Shown piece after piece: positions 1 to 9,029 of a stretch of DNA of 64,000 nt (within the stretch, counting starts at the first letter, position 1; each line of letters begins with the position of its first letter). The notes under the pieces were generated by a model. It saw only the letters and a list, made by a program, of their open reading frames with translations. It ran no database searches and was not told the DNA's origin. A program made the position numbers and the translations under genes. Origin of the DNA: Natrialbaceae archaeon Tc-Br11_E2g14 (GTDB lineage Archaea; Halobacteriota; Halobacteria; Halobacteriales; Natrialbaceae); the NCBI GenBank assembly GCA_001564275.1, contig LKND01000003.1, forward strand, positions 1 through 64,000, read 5' to 3'.

Positions 1-155
1 CCGACGGGGAGTGGGCGATCAGCGTCGACGACGTGGTGCGGACCACGGAACAAAAAGGCGGAGAGGTGACGGTGTTCTCGAGTGAGTTCCCCCCTGGCGC
101 ACAGCTGTCGAACCTCGGGGGAATCGCCGCGCTCTTGCGCTATCGCCTCGAGTGA
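1..155 (+). CDS. pelA: mRNA surveillance protein pelota, C-terminal end (partial)
   Basis: Only the last 50 codons are in the window; the gene enters from the left edge and ends with TGA at 153-155. The translated tail reads through an acidic helix into [20 protein letters not shown] and ends RYRLE. This matches the C-terminal eRF1 domain-3-like fold of pelota/Dom34, where a GGIAALLRY-type ending is characteristic. Pelota rescues stalled ribosomes together with aRF1/ABCE1-type partners in the cytoplasm (family knowledge). It converges on the regulator gene starting at 342, with 186 bp of non-coding sequence between them. The identification rests on this tail alone. Confidence 0.85.
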   Translation, partial: DGEWAISVDDVVRTTEQKGGEVTVFSSEFPPGAQLSNLGGIAALLRYRLE

Positions 156-341
156 GAAGGACTGGCGTACCAACGCGCCGACGGGCGTCGACCCCGCCGC
201 GGGCGATCGTCGCTGCGTGACGACACCGATCGCTTGAAGATCGTCCGCGAGCGTTCGACCCAGCGGTATCCTCGTCACTGCGCATCGGACGGCGACGGCT
301 CAGGTCCGTCGCTGTTCGGCAATCGGCGACGTGCGCCCCTC

Positions 342-1106
342 TCAAGCGCGGGTCCCGTGGGCCTCACCGCCGGCCTCGATCAATTCGATGAGGACGGAGG
401 CGAACATCGATCCAGAACTCCAGACCGCCGTCTCGGTGCCGTCGTCGTCGACCACACTCAGGAGGATCGTATCGTCATCCGCGATGACGATCCGACCCGA
501 TCGCTCGTCGTCCTCGCGGTGTCCCGGCGGCGTGAAGACGTCGACCCCTGGAATCCGCTTGACCCGCTCTCTGATTGCAGCAGTGCGACTTACCACCGAT
601 ACCTCGAGGCCGGCCTCGGCCTTCGTCTCGAGCAGCCGCTCCAGTTCGTCGGTCAACAGCGCCTCGAGTCGTGCGCCGAAGATGAGGCGCTGTTCGGCGG
701 CCGAGCACAGATCGATGACGCGATCGTCGATCCGCGCCCGCCCCCGAATCGTCCAGATGTCTTCCTGTTCTTCCTCACCGGCGGGCTGCGTGCGAACCTG
801 TTCGACGTAGTCGAACGCCCGTTCCTGTTCGGTCTCGAATCGCGAGCGAAGGATCGACTGGGCCTCATCTACGCTCACCGGCCGGTACCGAATGGGACTT
901 GACTGCTGGACCTCGAGGAGGCCACGGTCCTCGAGGCTCTCGGCGACGCTGTACACCTGCGAGCGCGGCACGTCGGCGACACTGGCCACGTCGCGGGCGC
1001 TTCCGGACCCGAGTTGCTGGAGGGCGATGAACACCTGGGCCTCGTAACTGGTGAGGCCGAGTCGTTCGAACGCCGCGACTGCGTCGGCTTTTGACGGAGC
1101 ACTCAT
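342..1106 (-). CDS. TrmB-family transcriptional regulator
   Basis: A 254-residue protein with an N-terminal TrmB winged helix-turn-helix at about residues 8-75 (AFERLGLTSYEAQVFIAL, then ADVPRSQVYSVAESLEDRGL). A C-terminal domain of roughly 110-245 resembles the TrmB effector/PLD-like domain. TrmB proteins bind palindromic operators and often sense sugars or other small molecules. The ATG at 1106 overlaps the stop of the RND exporter gene in an ATGA arrangement, so the two are co-transcribed with the exporter first. Two inverted repeats around the exporter promoter (5142-5199) are candidate operators, suggesting autoregulation (inference). The ligand cannot be read from the sequence. Confidence 0.85.
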   Translation of the reverse strand: MSAPSKADAVAAFERLGLTSYEAQVFIALQQLGSGSARDVASVADVPRSQVYSVAESLEDRGLLEVQQSSPIRYRPVSVDEAQSILRSRFETEQERAFDYVEQVRTQPAGEEEQEDIWTIRGRARIDDRVIDLCSAAEQRLIFGARLEALLTDELERLLETKAEAGLEVSVVSRTAAIRERVKRIPGVDVFTPPGHREDDERSGRIVIADDDTILLSVVDDDGTETAVWSSGSMFASVLIELIEAGGEAHGTRA

Positions 1107-4100
1107 CGATCGTCACCTGTTGTGTCTCCCGGTGAACCCGGTGTCTCTTTTGGTTCGTCGTCGCCCTGGTCTGTGGAGGCCCCCGTGTCCTCCTCAGGGA
1201 TAGTACCCGCGTCGAGCCCGCCGTCGCTCGCGGCAGCAGGTGTGCCCGTCGTCGGCGCTTCGTCGGTGGCAGTGTCCGGGCCGAAGTACCGCGTCCAGAG
1301 GACGAGCAGGGTCGGCAACACCATCACGCTCGCGAGGAACGCGTAGATGATCGTCAGTCCGGTGATGATCCCGAACTGCTGGAGAACCGGCAGGATGGCG
1401 AAGGCGAGCACGCCGAACCCGCCGACCGTGGTCGCCGCACTGCCGAGCAGGGCCCCACCCGTTCCGGTGACCGTCGTCTCCATCGCGTCCCAGACGTCGC
1501 CCTGGCGCTCGAGTTCGAGCGTGTACCGGGAGCTGATGTGGATGCTGTAGGCGATGCCCAGCCCGATGGTGAGGCTGGTGATCATGCCCGTCAGGACGTT
1601 GAAGGGCATTCCCAGCAGGTACATCGAACCGAGGATCCAGCTGACGGCGAGGGCGACCGGCAGGAGGGTGACGATGCCCAGGGTGGCCCCCTTGCCCATC
1701 AGCCGGTAGGTCACGCTCAGGAAGACGACGACCGCCACGAGCGTGATCAGCAGGCTCTCGAGGACGGTCTGCATCAGGTCGCCCTCGACGACGTTGTTGA
1801 CGACTGGGTCACCGGTTGCGGTGGCCGTCCACCGTGAATCCGTGCCGCCATCGTCGATGACGGCGGCCACGCCCCGCAACTCGTCCGTCACGTCCGCGAA
1901 GTCAGCATCACCCTGGACACCGACGACGATCTGGACCGCCTCGTACTCGCCGGCATCGTTCCGGTAGACGTATTCCGCCGCCGAGTCGTCGGCAGCGAGC
2001 AGGTCGTCGTAGACGGCGGTCAGATTCTCGTTGGGGACGTCGTCGCCGGTCGTGTCCGCCTCGGTGTACGTCTCGTTGAAGCTTTCGTTCTCGGCGGCGA
2101 CGCGTTCCATCTGCGTCAGCGGTGACTCGACGTCGCCCGCACCGCTGGCGAGCGTGTAGACGATGTGACTGTCGTTTGCAGTCGACTCGGCCTCGTCGAT
2201 CCGTTCTAACGTCTCCGGATCGGTCACGTTGCCCGTTACCAGCACGTTCGCCTGTGAGTCCTCTCGCTGGAAGTTCTCGTTGACGAACTCGAGGTCATCT
2301 TTGGCCTGGTACTCGCCGGGTGCCAGGGGGCCGAGGTGTTGGGTCCACTCGGGCGGACTGTCCGCGAGGAAGTCCTCCTCGTCGAAGGAGGTGTCGACCT
2401 GGGTCGCACCGTAGACACCGCCGCTGGTTATGAGCAGGACACAGAGCAGGACGACGAGCGGTGCCCGTCGCGCCGCGACGACGCCGATCGAGAGGGCGTC
2501 ACTGAACCGACCCCCGCCAGTCCCGAACGCTCGGCGGCGACGATCCAAGCCACGGCCCTCGAGGATCGTATCGATCTCGATTTTGGCTGCCGGGACGAGT
2601 GCGCCGAAGATCAGCAGCGCCGAGACGATGCCGAACGCGCTCACGACGCCGAACTCCTGAATCGGCCGAATCGGGCTGATGAGGTTCGAGAGGAAGCCGA
2701 TCGCCGTGGTGGCAGTCACCCAGAGCAGGGCCACCCCCACGCCAGCGAGGGCGATCCGCATCGAGCCACGGATGTCGTTCGTGACGCCATCGTACTCGCG
2801 TTGTTCTCGATGGCGCATGAAGACGTGTATCGCGTAATCGATCGCCAGCCCGATCAGGAGCACCGGTATCGCGACGAACATCTGGTTGAACGAAATTCCG
2901 GTCCACCCCATGAACCCGAATGTCCAGACGAGCGTCAGGAGGATGCCCAGCACGCCGAGGCTGATGTCGACCAGGTCCCGATACGCCACGAAGAGCGCCA
3001 CCACAACGAAGATCAGCGCAAGCGGCCCGACGATCGCCAGACTGTCGCCCATCGAGCGATCGATCTCGTCGGAGATGATGCCGACGCCGAAGACGGTGTA
3101 CGCGTTCCCACCCTCCTGGGCGTTGGCGACCGAGCGCATGTCGAGTTGGGCGTCGAGTGCGTCCCCGTCGAACTCACCCATCTCCGGAGCGGCGTCGCCA
3201 CCCGTCACCTGGGTGATGAACGTCATGCGGGCGTCGGCTTGGGTCGTTCCTGGCTCGTACCCCGTCGGCATGAACGCCAGCGCCCCCGTCGCGTTCGCAT
3301 CGTCATCGTCGAGGGCATCGACAATGGCGGTCTCGAATTCGTCGTCGTCCATCGACTCGAGGACCTCGATCTGTTCCTCGAGGGTCGGATCGTCGGCGTC
3401 CTGGAAGTCGTCCCAGTCGTCCTCGAGGGCCTCGCCGCGTTCCTCGAGTTCGTCACCGCGCTCCTCGAGTTCGTCGGCACGGTCTTCTAACTCCTCGCCG
3501 CGTTCCTCGATTTCGTCGCCGCGCTCCTCCAGTTCGTCACCCCACGCCTCGAGTTCGTCAGCCCTGTCTTCGAGTTCCTCACCGCGTTCCTCTAGTTCGT
3601 CCGCTCGCTCCTCGAGTTCGTCACCGCGATCCTCGAGAGCTTCCTGATCCTCCTCGAGAGCTTCGGCATCGTCTGCGAGTTGTTCGCCGCGGTCCGCGAG
3701 GCGCTCGCCCCGGTCCTCGAGGGACTCGCCGCGTTCCTCGAGGTCCTGCTCGCGCTCCTCGAGGTCGGCGAACTCGTCCTCGAACACGCCGAGCGTCCCG
3801 AGTTCGAACGCGTCCTCGACGGGGGTTGCGTCCTCGAGATCGCTGGTCAGAGAACGGACCTCGTCGACGAGTCCGCGGAACTGATCGGCCTGTGTCGGAT
3901 CCGGCTGGGTTCGGTCCAGATTTGCGTCGTCGATCGCCGCCTCCGTGACCGTCTCGATTTCGTCCTCGATGGCGTCGCGTTCGGCATCCGAATCCGCTTC
4001 CTCGTAGGCGACTTGCAGTTCGCTGATCTCGGCGAGTGCGTCGCTCAATATGGCCTGCTCGTCGTCGCTGGGCTCCGGTGAAATATCGCCGGGCCCTTCG

Positions 4101-5098
4101 GTGATGGTCCCCTCGAGTCGCGTCTCGAGTCCCACCGTCTCCCTGACCTGCTCACCGGCTGTGCGGAACGTCGCCTCCTGTTCGGCGTCGAGATCGGCCT
4201 CGTCAACCGCAGCCGCCCACTCGGCTTCGATATCGTCCTCGATGGCGTCTCGTTCGGGATCAGTATCAGCCGCCTCGTAGGCGATCTGGAGATCAACCGT
4301 CTCCTCGAGTGCCGCCTCGAGGCGCTCGGTCCGGGCCTCGAGTTCGGCTGCGTCGGCCTCGAGGGCGTCGGCCTCTGCCTCGAGTTCCTCGCGGTCCTCC
4401 TCGAGGTTCCGGGCGGCCCGGTCGATGGCACGCTCCTCGGCGGCGAGTTCCTCACCGCGCTCCTCGAGTTCCTCGGCGGATTCGTTTAGGGCCTCGAAGT
4501 CCGCCTCGAGTTCGTCCGCAGAGTCGTTCAGCGCCTCGAAGTCCGCCTCGAGTTCGTCTGCCGACTCGTTCAACGCCTCGGATTCGTTCTCGAGTTCGTC
4601 TGCCGACTCGTTTAGGGCCTCGAAGTCCGCCTCGAGTTCGTCCGCAGAGTCGTTCAGCGCCTCGGATTCGTTCTCGAGTTCGTCCCCTCGGGCCTCGAGT
4701 TCGTCGGCTTCCTGCTCGCGGATTTCCGTGATGGCGACGGTGTTTTCGACGCCGGTCATCGCGTCGTCACCGTCGAGGGTCGCGTTGATCGAGTCGTTCG
4801 CTCTGAGCTGTTGCTGGAACTCGAGGGACTCGATGAGCGACTCCTGGGTGAGTACGTTCTCGGATTGCACGATCAACTGGACCGTCGTGGTGTTCTCGGT
4901 CCCCTCGACGGTGAAGTTCTCACTGATGTAATCCGCGGCCTCGACCTCGGGAGAGTCGCTCTCGAACTGATCGAGCGACGAGTCGTCGTCGACCATTGGG
5001 GCCCCCGCTCCGATCAACAGCGTCAGGACCAACATGATCACCAGGACGGGTCTGCTGTAAGTCGTAATTGCACCAGCTAATCGACCTGGCAGACTCAC
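1103..5098 (-). CDS. RND-superfamily (MMPL/patched-type) exporter with giant coiled-coil insert
   Basis: A 1331-residue membrane protein. TM1 lies at about 16-35 and is followed by a very long extracellular region to about 685. A first TM bundle (about 690-890, including a GLAIDYAIHVFMR motif) follows, then a second extracellular domain and a second TM bundle (GLGIAYSIHISSRY near 1210). This duplicated layout is that of archaeal COG1033 RND proteins. The insert holds two blocks of tandem repeats: 14-residue units at about 138-208 and heptads of the ELEERGD type at about 446-560. Both should form long coiled coils. Most 14-residue units carry an N-x-S sequon. Substrate unknown; lipid or hydrophobic export is typical of MMPL proteins. 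Start ATG at 5098 aligns with the GTG of the second RND gene. Confidence 0.9.
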   Translation of the reverse strand: MSLPGRLAGAITTYSRPVLVIMLVLTLLIGAGAPMVDDDSSLDQFESDSPEVEAADYISENFTVEGTENTTTVQLIVQSENVLTQESLIESLEFQQQLRANDSINATLDGDDAMTGVENTVAITEIREQEADELEARGDELENESEALNDSADELEADFEALNESADELENESEALNESADELEADFEALNDSADELEADFEALNESAEELEERGEELAAEERAIDRAARNLEEDREELEAEADALEADAAELEARTERLEAALEETVDLQIAYEAADTDPERDAIEDDIEAEWAAAVDEADLDAEQEATFRTAGEQVRETVGLETRLEGTITEGPGDISPEPSDDEQAILSDALAEISELQVAYEEADSDAERDAIEDEIETVTEAAIDDANLDRTQPDPTQADQFRGLVDEVRSLTSDLEDATPVEDAFELGTLGVFEDEFADLEEREQDLEERGESLEDRGERLADRGEQLADDAEALEEDQEALEDRGDELEERADELEERGEELEDRADELEAWGDELEERGDEIEERGEELEDRADELEERGDELEERGEALEDDWDDFQDADDPTLEEQIEVLESMDDDEFETAIVDALDDDDANATGALAFMPTGYEPGTTQADARMTFITQVTGGDAAPEMGEFDGDALDAQLDMRSVANAQEGGNAYTVFGVGIISDEIDRSMGDSLAIVGPLALIFVVVALFVAYRDLVDISLGVLGILLTLVWTFGFMGWTGISFNQMFVAIPVLLIGLAIDYAIHVFMRHREQREYDGVTNDIRGSMRIALAGVGVALLWVTATTAIGFLSNLISPIRPIQEFGVVSAFGIVSALLIFGALVPAAKIEIDTILEGRGLDRRRRAFGTGGGRFSDALSIGVVAARRAPLVVLLCVLLITSGGVYGATQVDTSFDEEDFLADSPPEWTQHLGPLAPGEYQAKDDLEFVNENFQREDSQANVLVTGNVTDPETLERIDEAESTANDSHIVYTLASGAGDVESPLTQMERVAAENESFNETYTEADTTGDDVPNENLTAVYDDLLAADDSAAEYVYRNDAGEYEAVQIVVGVQGDADFADVTDELRGVAAVIDDGGTDSRWTATATGDPVVNNVVEGDLMQTVLESLLITLVAVVVFLSVTYRLMGKGATLGIVTLLPVALAVSWILGSMYLLGMPFNVLTGMITSLTIGLGIAYSIHISSRYTLELERQGDVWDAMETTVTGTGGALLGSAATTVGGFGVLAFAILPVLQQFGIITGLTIIYAFLASVMVLPTLLVLWTRYFGPDTATDEAPTTGTPAAASDGGLDAGTIPEEDTGASTDQGDDEPKETPGSPGDTTGDDR
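3419..3763 (-). repeat. 21-bp tandem repeat encoding Glu-Leu heptads
   Basis: Within the RND gene, about 115 codons are built of degenerate 21-bp units encoding heptads such as DELEERG, DELEERA and EELEDRA. The periodicity is exact at the protein level, with Leu at a fixed position. The DNA units differ mainly at third codon positions, which suggests an old expansion kept by selection on the coiled coil. Confidence 0.85.
4470..4690 (-). repeat. 42-bp tandem repeat encoding 14-residue sequon-bearing units
   Basis: About five to six units of 42 bp encode the pattern N-(E/D)-S-A-D-E-L-E-(A/N)-x-x-E-A-L. Two sub-types alternate (one with ADF, one with NES in the middle). Several units are nearly identical at the DNA level, so this block expanded more recently than the 21-bp block. 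It may vary in copy number between strains. Confidence 0.85.
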
Positions 5099-5609
5099 AC
5101 CGTGTCACCGCCATCGGAGGTGCTCGAGGGAGACGTCATCTGTTGGTAGTCTCCTACTAACTGGTTCGACTTATACTCGTTGTTAGGTCAATACTAACAG
5201 ATTTCCCCGTGGCGCGCCTGGATTCGTGGCAATAAAATAAAACTTGTATTCATTAATTTCGATAGGAATTGATTCCTCTCAGTGAAGTTATATAGACACC
5301 AGCTCTATGTGGAGGCTTTTTTCTCTTCTAACTGATTTGCTTACATATATATATACAATATACTATCGGCGATTTATCACTCCAGTATAACGAGGAGGCT
5401 ATGCCTGAGAGGACCGCACGTGGTGAGCGCTACCTGGAACCGTACGAGTCGTTGGCAATATGACCAAGGTTTATACTCAAATCCGCACCAATTTTGTCCG
5501 GAACGCCAATGTACGCGTTCCGACTCCAGTAAAGAAAATCGAATTGCCAACAACTGGTACGCACTCGAGTGACTCGAAGGTACCTCGAGGCAACCGACCC
5601 ACTGGACGA
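5099..5609. other. 511-bp intergenic region between the two RND genes, AT-rich centre
   Basis: Apart from the promoter and operators at 5142-5199 I see no gene. Bases 5225-5390 are strikingly AT-rich for this genome (runs such as ATATATATATAC near 5346). They include a T6 run near 5318 and a small palindrome GGAATTGATTCC near 5263. The run downstream of the second RND gene could serve as its transcription end, but nothing specific is demonstrable. Confidence 0.5.
5142..5199 (-). promoter_or_regulatory. RND-trmB operon promoter flanked by two inverted repeats (candidate TrmB operators)
   Basis: A TATA element for the minus strand lies at 5169-5178 (read as CGAGTATAAG). The inferred start site is near 5147, giving a leader of about 50 nt. 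Inverted repeat 1 has arms GTTGGTAG (5142-5149) and CTACTAAC (5154-5161), 7 of 8 bases paired, and sits on the inferred start site. Inverted repeat 2 has arms TGTTAG (5181-5186) and CTAACA (5194-5199), perfect, and lies just upstream of the TATA element. Both share the GTTxG/CTAAC core. A regulator bound at both would bracket the promoter. Assignment to the TrmB protein of the same operon is inference. Confidence 0.55.
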
Positions 5610-8600
5610 TCAGTCCCCGTCCGCCTGCTCGCGGGCCGAGCCGAGGCGTTCCACTCCCCAAAGCGACATCGAGAGGTCCGGGTGTCGATACCGCTCGGGA
5701 GCGAGCCAGCGCGTCCAGACCGCAAGCAGCGTGGGCAACACCAACACACTCGTGAGAAACGCGAACCAGATCGTCACCGCAGTCACGAGCCCGAACTGGC
5801 GGAGCAGCGGGACCGTGGCCACGACCAGCACACCGAATCCAACGACGGTTGTCAACACGCTCCCGGCGAGCGCACCGCCGGTCAGGGTCAGCGCCCGATC
5901 CAGCGCCGTCCACGGCGAGGTCGTTCGCTCGAGTTCCCTGACGTAGCGGATGCTCACGTGGATCGCATAGGCAATGCCGAGACCGATGGTCAGGCTGGCG
6001 ACCATCCCCGTCAGGACGTTGAACGGCACCCCGAAGAGCGCCATGGTGGCCAGCGTCGCCCCGAGGGCCACCACCACGGGAACGGTAGTAATTACCCCGA
6101 GGGTAGCGCCGTGTCCCGACCGTCTGAATCCCAGCGCAAGCACACCGCTCACCGCCACTAGGGCGACGGCGAGCCCAGTCACGACGCTCGTGAACAGCGT
6201 TCGCTCGAGGGCGTAGGTGACGATCGGCGTCCCCGTCGCGACGGCCTCGCCAGCGGTCTGCGCTCCCAGTGGCTCTTCACCGCGGTCGTCCGCCATCGCG
6301 AGGTCGTCATCGAACTCGTCTGGGTCCGCCGACCCCTCGAGAATCGCGGCCATCGTCCGCATCTCGGCGACCATCTCGTCGTTCGACACACTGCTGTCGA
6401 TTCCGACGACGAGCCGAATCGACTCGTCGGCACCCGAGTCGTCACGATAGACGACGTCCGCACCGGCCTCTGGGTTCGTCTCGTGTAACCCGTCGTAGAG
6501 CCCAAGCAGGTTCTGGTCCGGAACACCGTCGCCGGTCCGATCCGCAAGCTGGAACGTGGCGTTGAACGAATCGCTCTCGGCCGCCGTCTCCGCCATGGCG
6601 GACAGCGGCGACCTGACGTCGGCTTCTCCACCCGGCAGCACGTAGACCGCATCGCTCGAGTCGGCGTACGCCTCGGCAAGTGCAACCCGCTGGAGGGTGT
6701 TCCCCTCGGTGACATCGCCCGTCAACACGATCTGAACACGCCCATCGTCACGCTGGTAATTCGCCTCGAGATGAGCCAGCGCCGCCTTCATTCGGTAATC
6801 CTCCGGATCGACCACACCGATCCGTTCGGTCCAGGCCGGCGGCTCGTCACTCAGAAACGACTCCTCCTCGAACGTCGTATCCACCTGGACAGCTCCGTAG
6901 ACGCCACCGGCGAGGACCAGGAGCGCACAGACGATGACCACGAGCGGGGCCCGACGGGCGAGCGTCGAGCCGACCCGGAGACCAGCCGCGAGCCGATTCG
7001 AGCGGCCGAGAACCCGCCGCTTGCGGTCGTACCCGCGTGCCTCGAGTGCCGAATCGAGTTCGACCTTCAACGCCGGGATCATCGCCCCGAAGACGACCAG
7101 AGAGGACAGAATTCCGAACGCGCTCACCACCCCGAAGTCCCGGATTGGCGCGATGGGGCTCACGAGATTCGCCAGGAAGCCCAGCGCCGTGGTTGCGGTC
7201 ACCCAGCAGAGAGCGAGACCGACGCCTGCGAGGGCGAACGCCATCGAACCCGCGACATCGTCCCCGTCAGCGGGGTCCGCTCGCCGCTCTCGATAGCGCA
7301 TGAAAACGTGAATCGCGTAGTCGATCGAGAGCCCGATCAGGAGGACTGGAACGGCCACGAACGCCTGTGTAAACGCGAAGCCGGCCCAGCCGGCGAATCC
7401 AAGCGTCCAGGCGAGGACGGTCGCCATCCCGATCAGCCCCAACACGATATCGAGCACGTCGCGGTAGGCGAGTGAGAGCGTACAGAGCACCAGCACCAGC
7501 GCGAGTGGCCCCACCAGCCAGATGCTGTCGCTCACGGCTCCATCGACCTCGGCTTCGACGAGGCCGAACCCGAAAACCACAGGGTCGTCGTCCTGCCACT
7601 CGCCAACCAGTTCCTCTAGGGCCAGTTGGCCGTCGACGACCGCCTCGTCGCGTTCACCCGGGGCCCCGGCACGGTCGAGCGATTGAGTCACGACCAGCAG
7701 TCGTTCGTCCGCCGTCGTCGAACCCGGCTCGTAGGACGCCGGCAACAGTCGAAGCGCCTCCTCGCTGCCCGGCCCATCGTCGGCGAGGACGAGCGCTATG
7801 GCTCGCTCGACGGCAGCCTCGTCTGCTCTCTCGAGCGCCTCGATCTGTGCCTCGAGTGGGGGTTGGTCGATGCGCTGGAGGGCCTCGCGTTCGTCCTCGA
7901 GTCGTTCCCCCGCCTCTCGGAGGGTCGTCAGCTCCTCGGCGAACACCCACTGGGATCCGTCCTCGATGGCCCCCTCGCGATCGGCATCGAGCTGTTCGCG
8001 CTCGGCCTCGTACGTGGCGTCGGAGACGTTCCCCGCCTCGTGAGCCACCTCGAGGGCGGCGCGCTCGGCCTCGATCCCCTGGAGGGTGGCCGCCGCGCGT
8101 TCGAACTCGTCAGTTTGTTCGGCATCGAGATCGGCCGTCGCCCCCTGGATCGTGTCCGAAATCGCCGCCTCGATCTCGGCGGCCTCCGCCTCATAGGTCT
8201 CTGCGTCGATCTCGCCGCGCTCGTGCGATCGGTTGAGCGCCTCGTAGTCGGCCTGCAGCGATTCGATCGTCTCGAGGTCCCTAGCCAACTCGTCGATCCT
8301 AGCCGCTATGTCGGCCGCATCGTCCTCGAGTTCGTCAGCTTCGTCCTCGAGTTCGTCGGCTGTCTCGAGGCGAATAATCGCGGTGGCGATCACGTTCTCG
8401 ACACCCACCGTCGCTCGCTCGTCGACGAGCGTTGGCTCGATCCGCTCGTCCTCGTGAATGCGTTGCTGGAGGGCCAGCCCCTCGAGCAGTGCCTCCCGCT
8501 CGAGTGCGTTGTCATCGTCGATAACGATCTGGACCGCCGTCGTGTTCTCATCACGCTCCTCGAATCGCTCGTTCGCCACCTCGAGGGCCGCTCGCTCCTC

Positions 8601-8747
8601 GGTTTCGGTGTCGAACTGCTCGAGGGAGGTGTCGGTCTCGAGGGCCGGGAGTCCGGCCGCGAAGACGAGACTGGTGAGCAGACAGCCGGCGACGACGAGT
8701 CGGGCGTTGCCGGTAACGGCCGACGCGATGGTGCCATCCAGACTCAC
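5610..8747 (-). CDS. Second RND-superfamily (MMPL-type) exporter
   Basis: About 1045 residues from a GTG start at 8747. That start was chosen because its VSLDGTIASAV opening aligns with the MSLPGRLAGAI start of the neighbouring RND protein; an in-frame extension to 8801 is possible but its residues do not align. The architecture is the same: TM1, a first extracellular domain with a shorter coiled coil (Glu/Ala-rich heptads, about residues 110-320), a TM bundle with GLSIDYAIHVFMRYRER, a second extracellular domain, and a second bundle with GLGIAYAIHVSIRY. It lacks the long tandem expansion of its paralogue. A TATA-like ATATA at about 8850-8857 would give a leader of about 80 nt. The two genes probably arose by tandem duplication. 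Substrate unknown. Confidence 0.88.
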   Translation of the reverse strand: MSLDGTIASAVTGNARLVVAGCLLTSLVFAAGLPALETDTSLEQFDTETEERAALEVANERFEERDENTTAVQIVIDDDNALEREALLEGLALQQRIHEDERIEPTLVDERATVGVENVIATAIIRLETADELEDEADELEDDAADIAARIDELARDLETIESLQADYEALNRSHERGEIDAETYEAEAAEIEAAISDTIQGATADLDAEQTDEFERAAATLQGIEAERAALEVAHEAGNVSDATYEAEREQLDADREGAIEDGSQWVFAEELTTLREAGERLEDEREALQRIDQPPLEAQIEALERADEAAVERAIALVLADDGPGSEEALRLLPASYEPGSTTADERLLVVTQSLDRAGAPGERDEAVVDGQLALEELVGEWQDDDPVVFGFGLVEAEVDGAVSDSIWLVGPLALVLVLCTLSLAYRDVLDIVLGLIGMATVLAWTLGFAGWAGFAFTQAFVAVPVLLIGLSIDYAIHVFMRYRERRADPADGDDVAGSMAFALAGVGLALCWVTATTALGFLANLVSPIAPIRDFGVVSAFGILSSLVVFGAMIPALKVELDSALEARGYDRKRRVLGRSNRLAAGLRVGSTLARRAPLVVIVCALLVLAGGVYGAVQVDTTFEEESFLSDEPPAWTERIGVVDPEDYRMKAALAHLEANYQRDDGRVQIVLTGDVTEGNTLQRVALAEAYADSSDAVYVLPGGEADVRSPLSAMAETAAESDSFNATFQLADRTGDGVPDQNLLGLYDGLHETNPEAGADVVYRDDSGADESIRLVVGIDSSVSNDEMVAEMRTMAAILEGSADPDEFDDDLAMADDRGEEPLGAQTAGEAVATGTPIVTYALERTLFTSVVTGLAVALVAVSGVLALGFRRSGHGATLGVITTVPVVVALGATLATMALFGVPFNVLTGMVASLTIGLGIAYAIHVSIRYVRELERTTSPWTALDRALTLTGGALAGSVLTTVVGFGVLVVATVPLLRQFGLVTAVTIWFAFLTSVLVLPTLLAVWTRWLAPERYRHPDLSMSLWGVERLGSAREQADGD

Positions 8748-9029
8748 CGCAACTCGCCTCCGACCATCAGTCGCCCACCCGGAGACGACGCCCGGCCACA
8801 CCCCCTCACGCCAGTCGGCATACGTTACGGCGTGGTTGACAGTCAGCGAGTATATACCTGTTGTCGATCCGACGGTCGCGAGACGGTTCCCGCTGTCGGC
8901 CGTCGACGATCGACCGTCCCGTTCCTGGGCGTGGAAATCGAGGCCCGTGCAGCGCGGTCGTTACCGTCACGTCCCCACGCGTCGATCTCGTGGCGGGCAC
9001 TCGCTGGGACACTGGGACAGTGCTCCTTC

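Noticed and set aside
2336-3490. Long plus-strand open frame (384 codons) opposite the first RND gene
   Set aside because: It is the antisense shadow of the coiled-coil region. Its composition (Arg/Glu-rich, no domain) is explained by the GC-rich opposite strand, and the RND frame has clear TM and family motifs.
3419-4690. CRISPR-like regular repeats
   Set aside because: The period is a multiple of 3 and encodes heptad coiled coil inside an intact frame. There are no spacers and no cas genes anywhere in the window.
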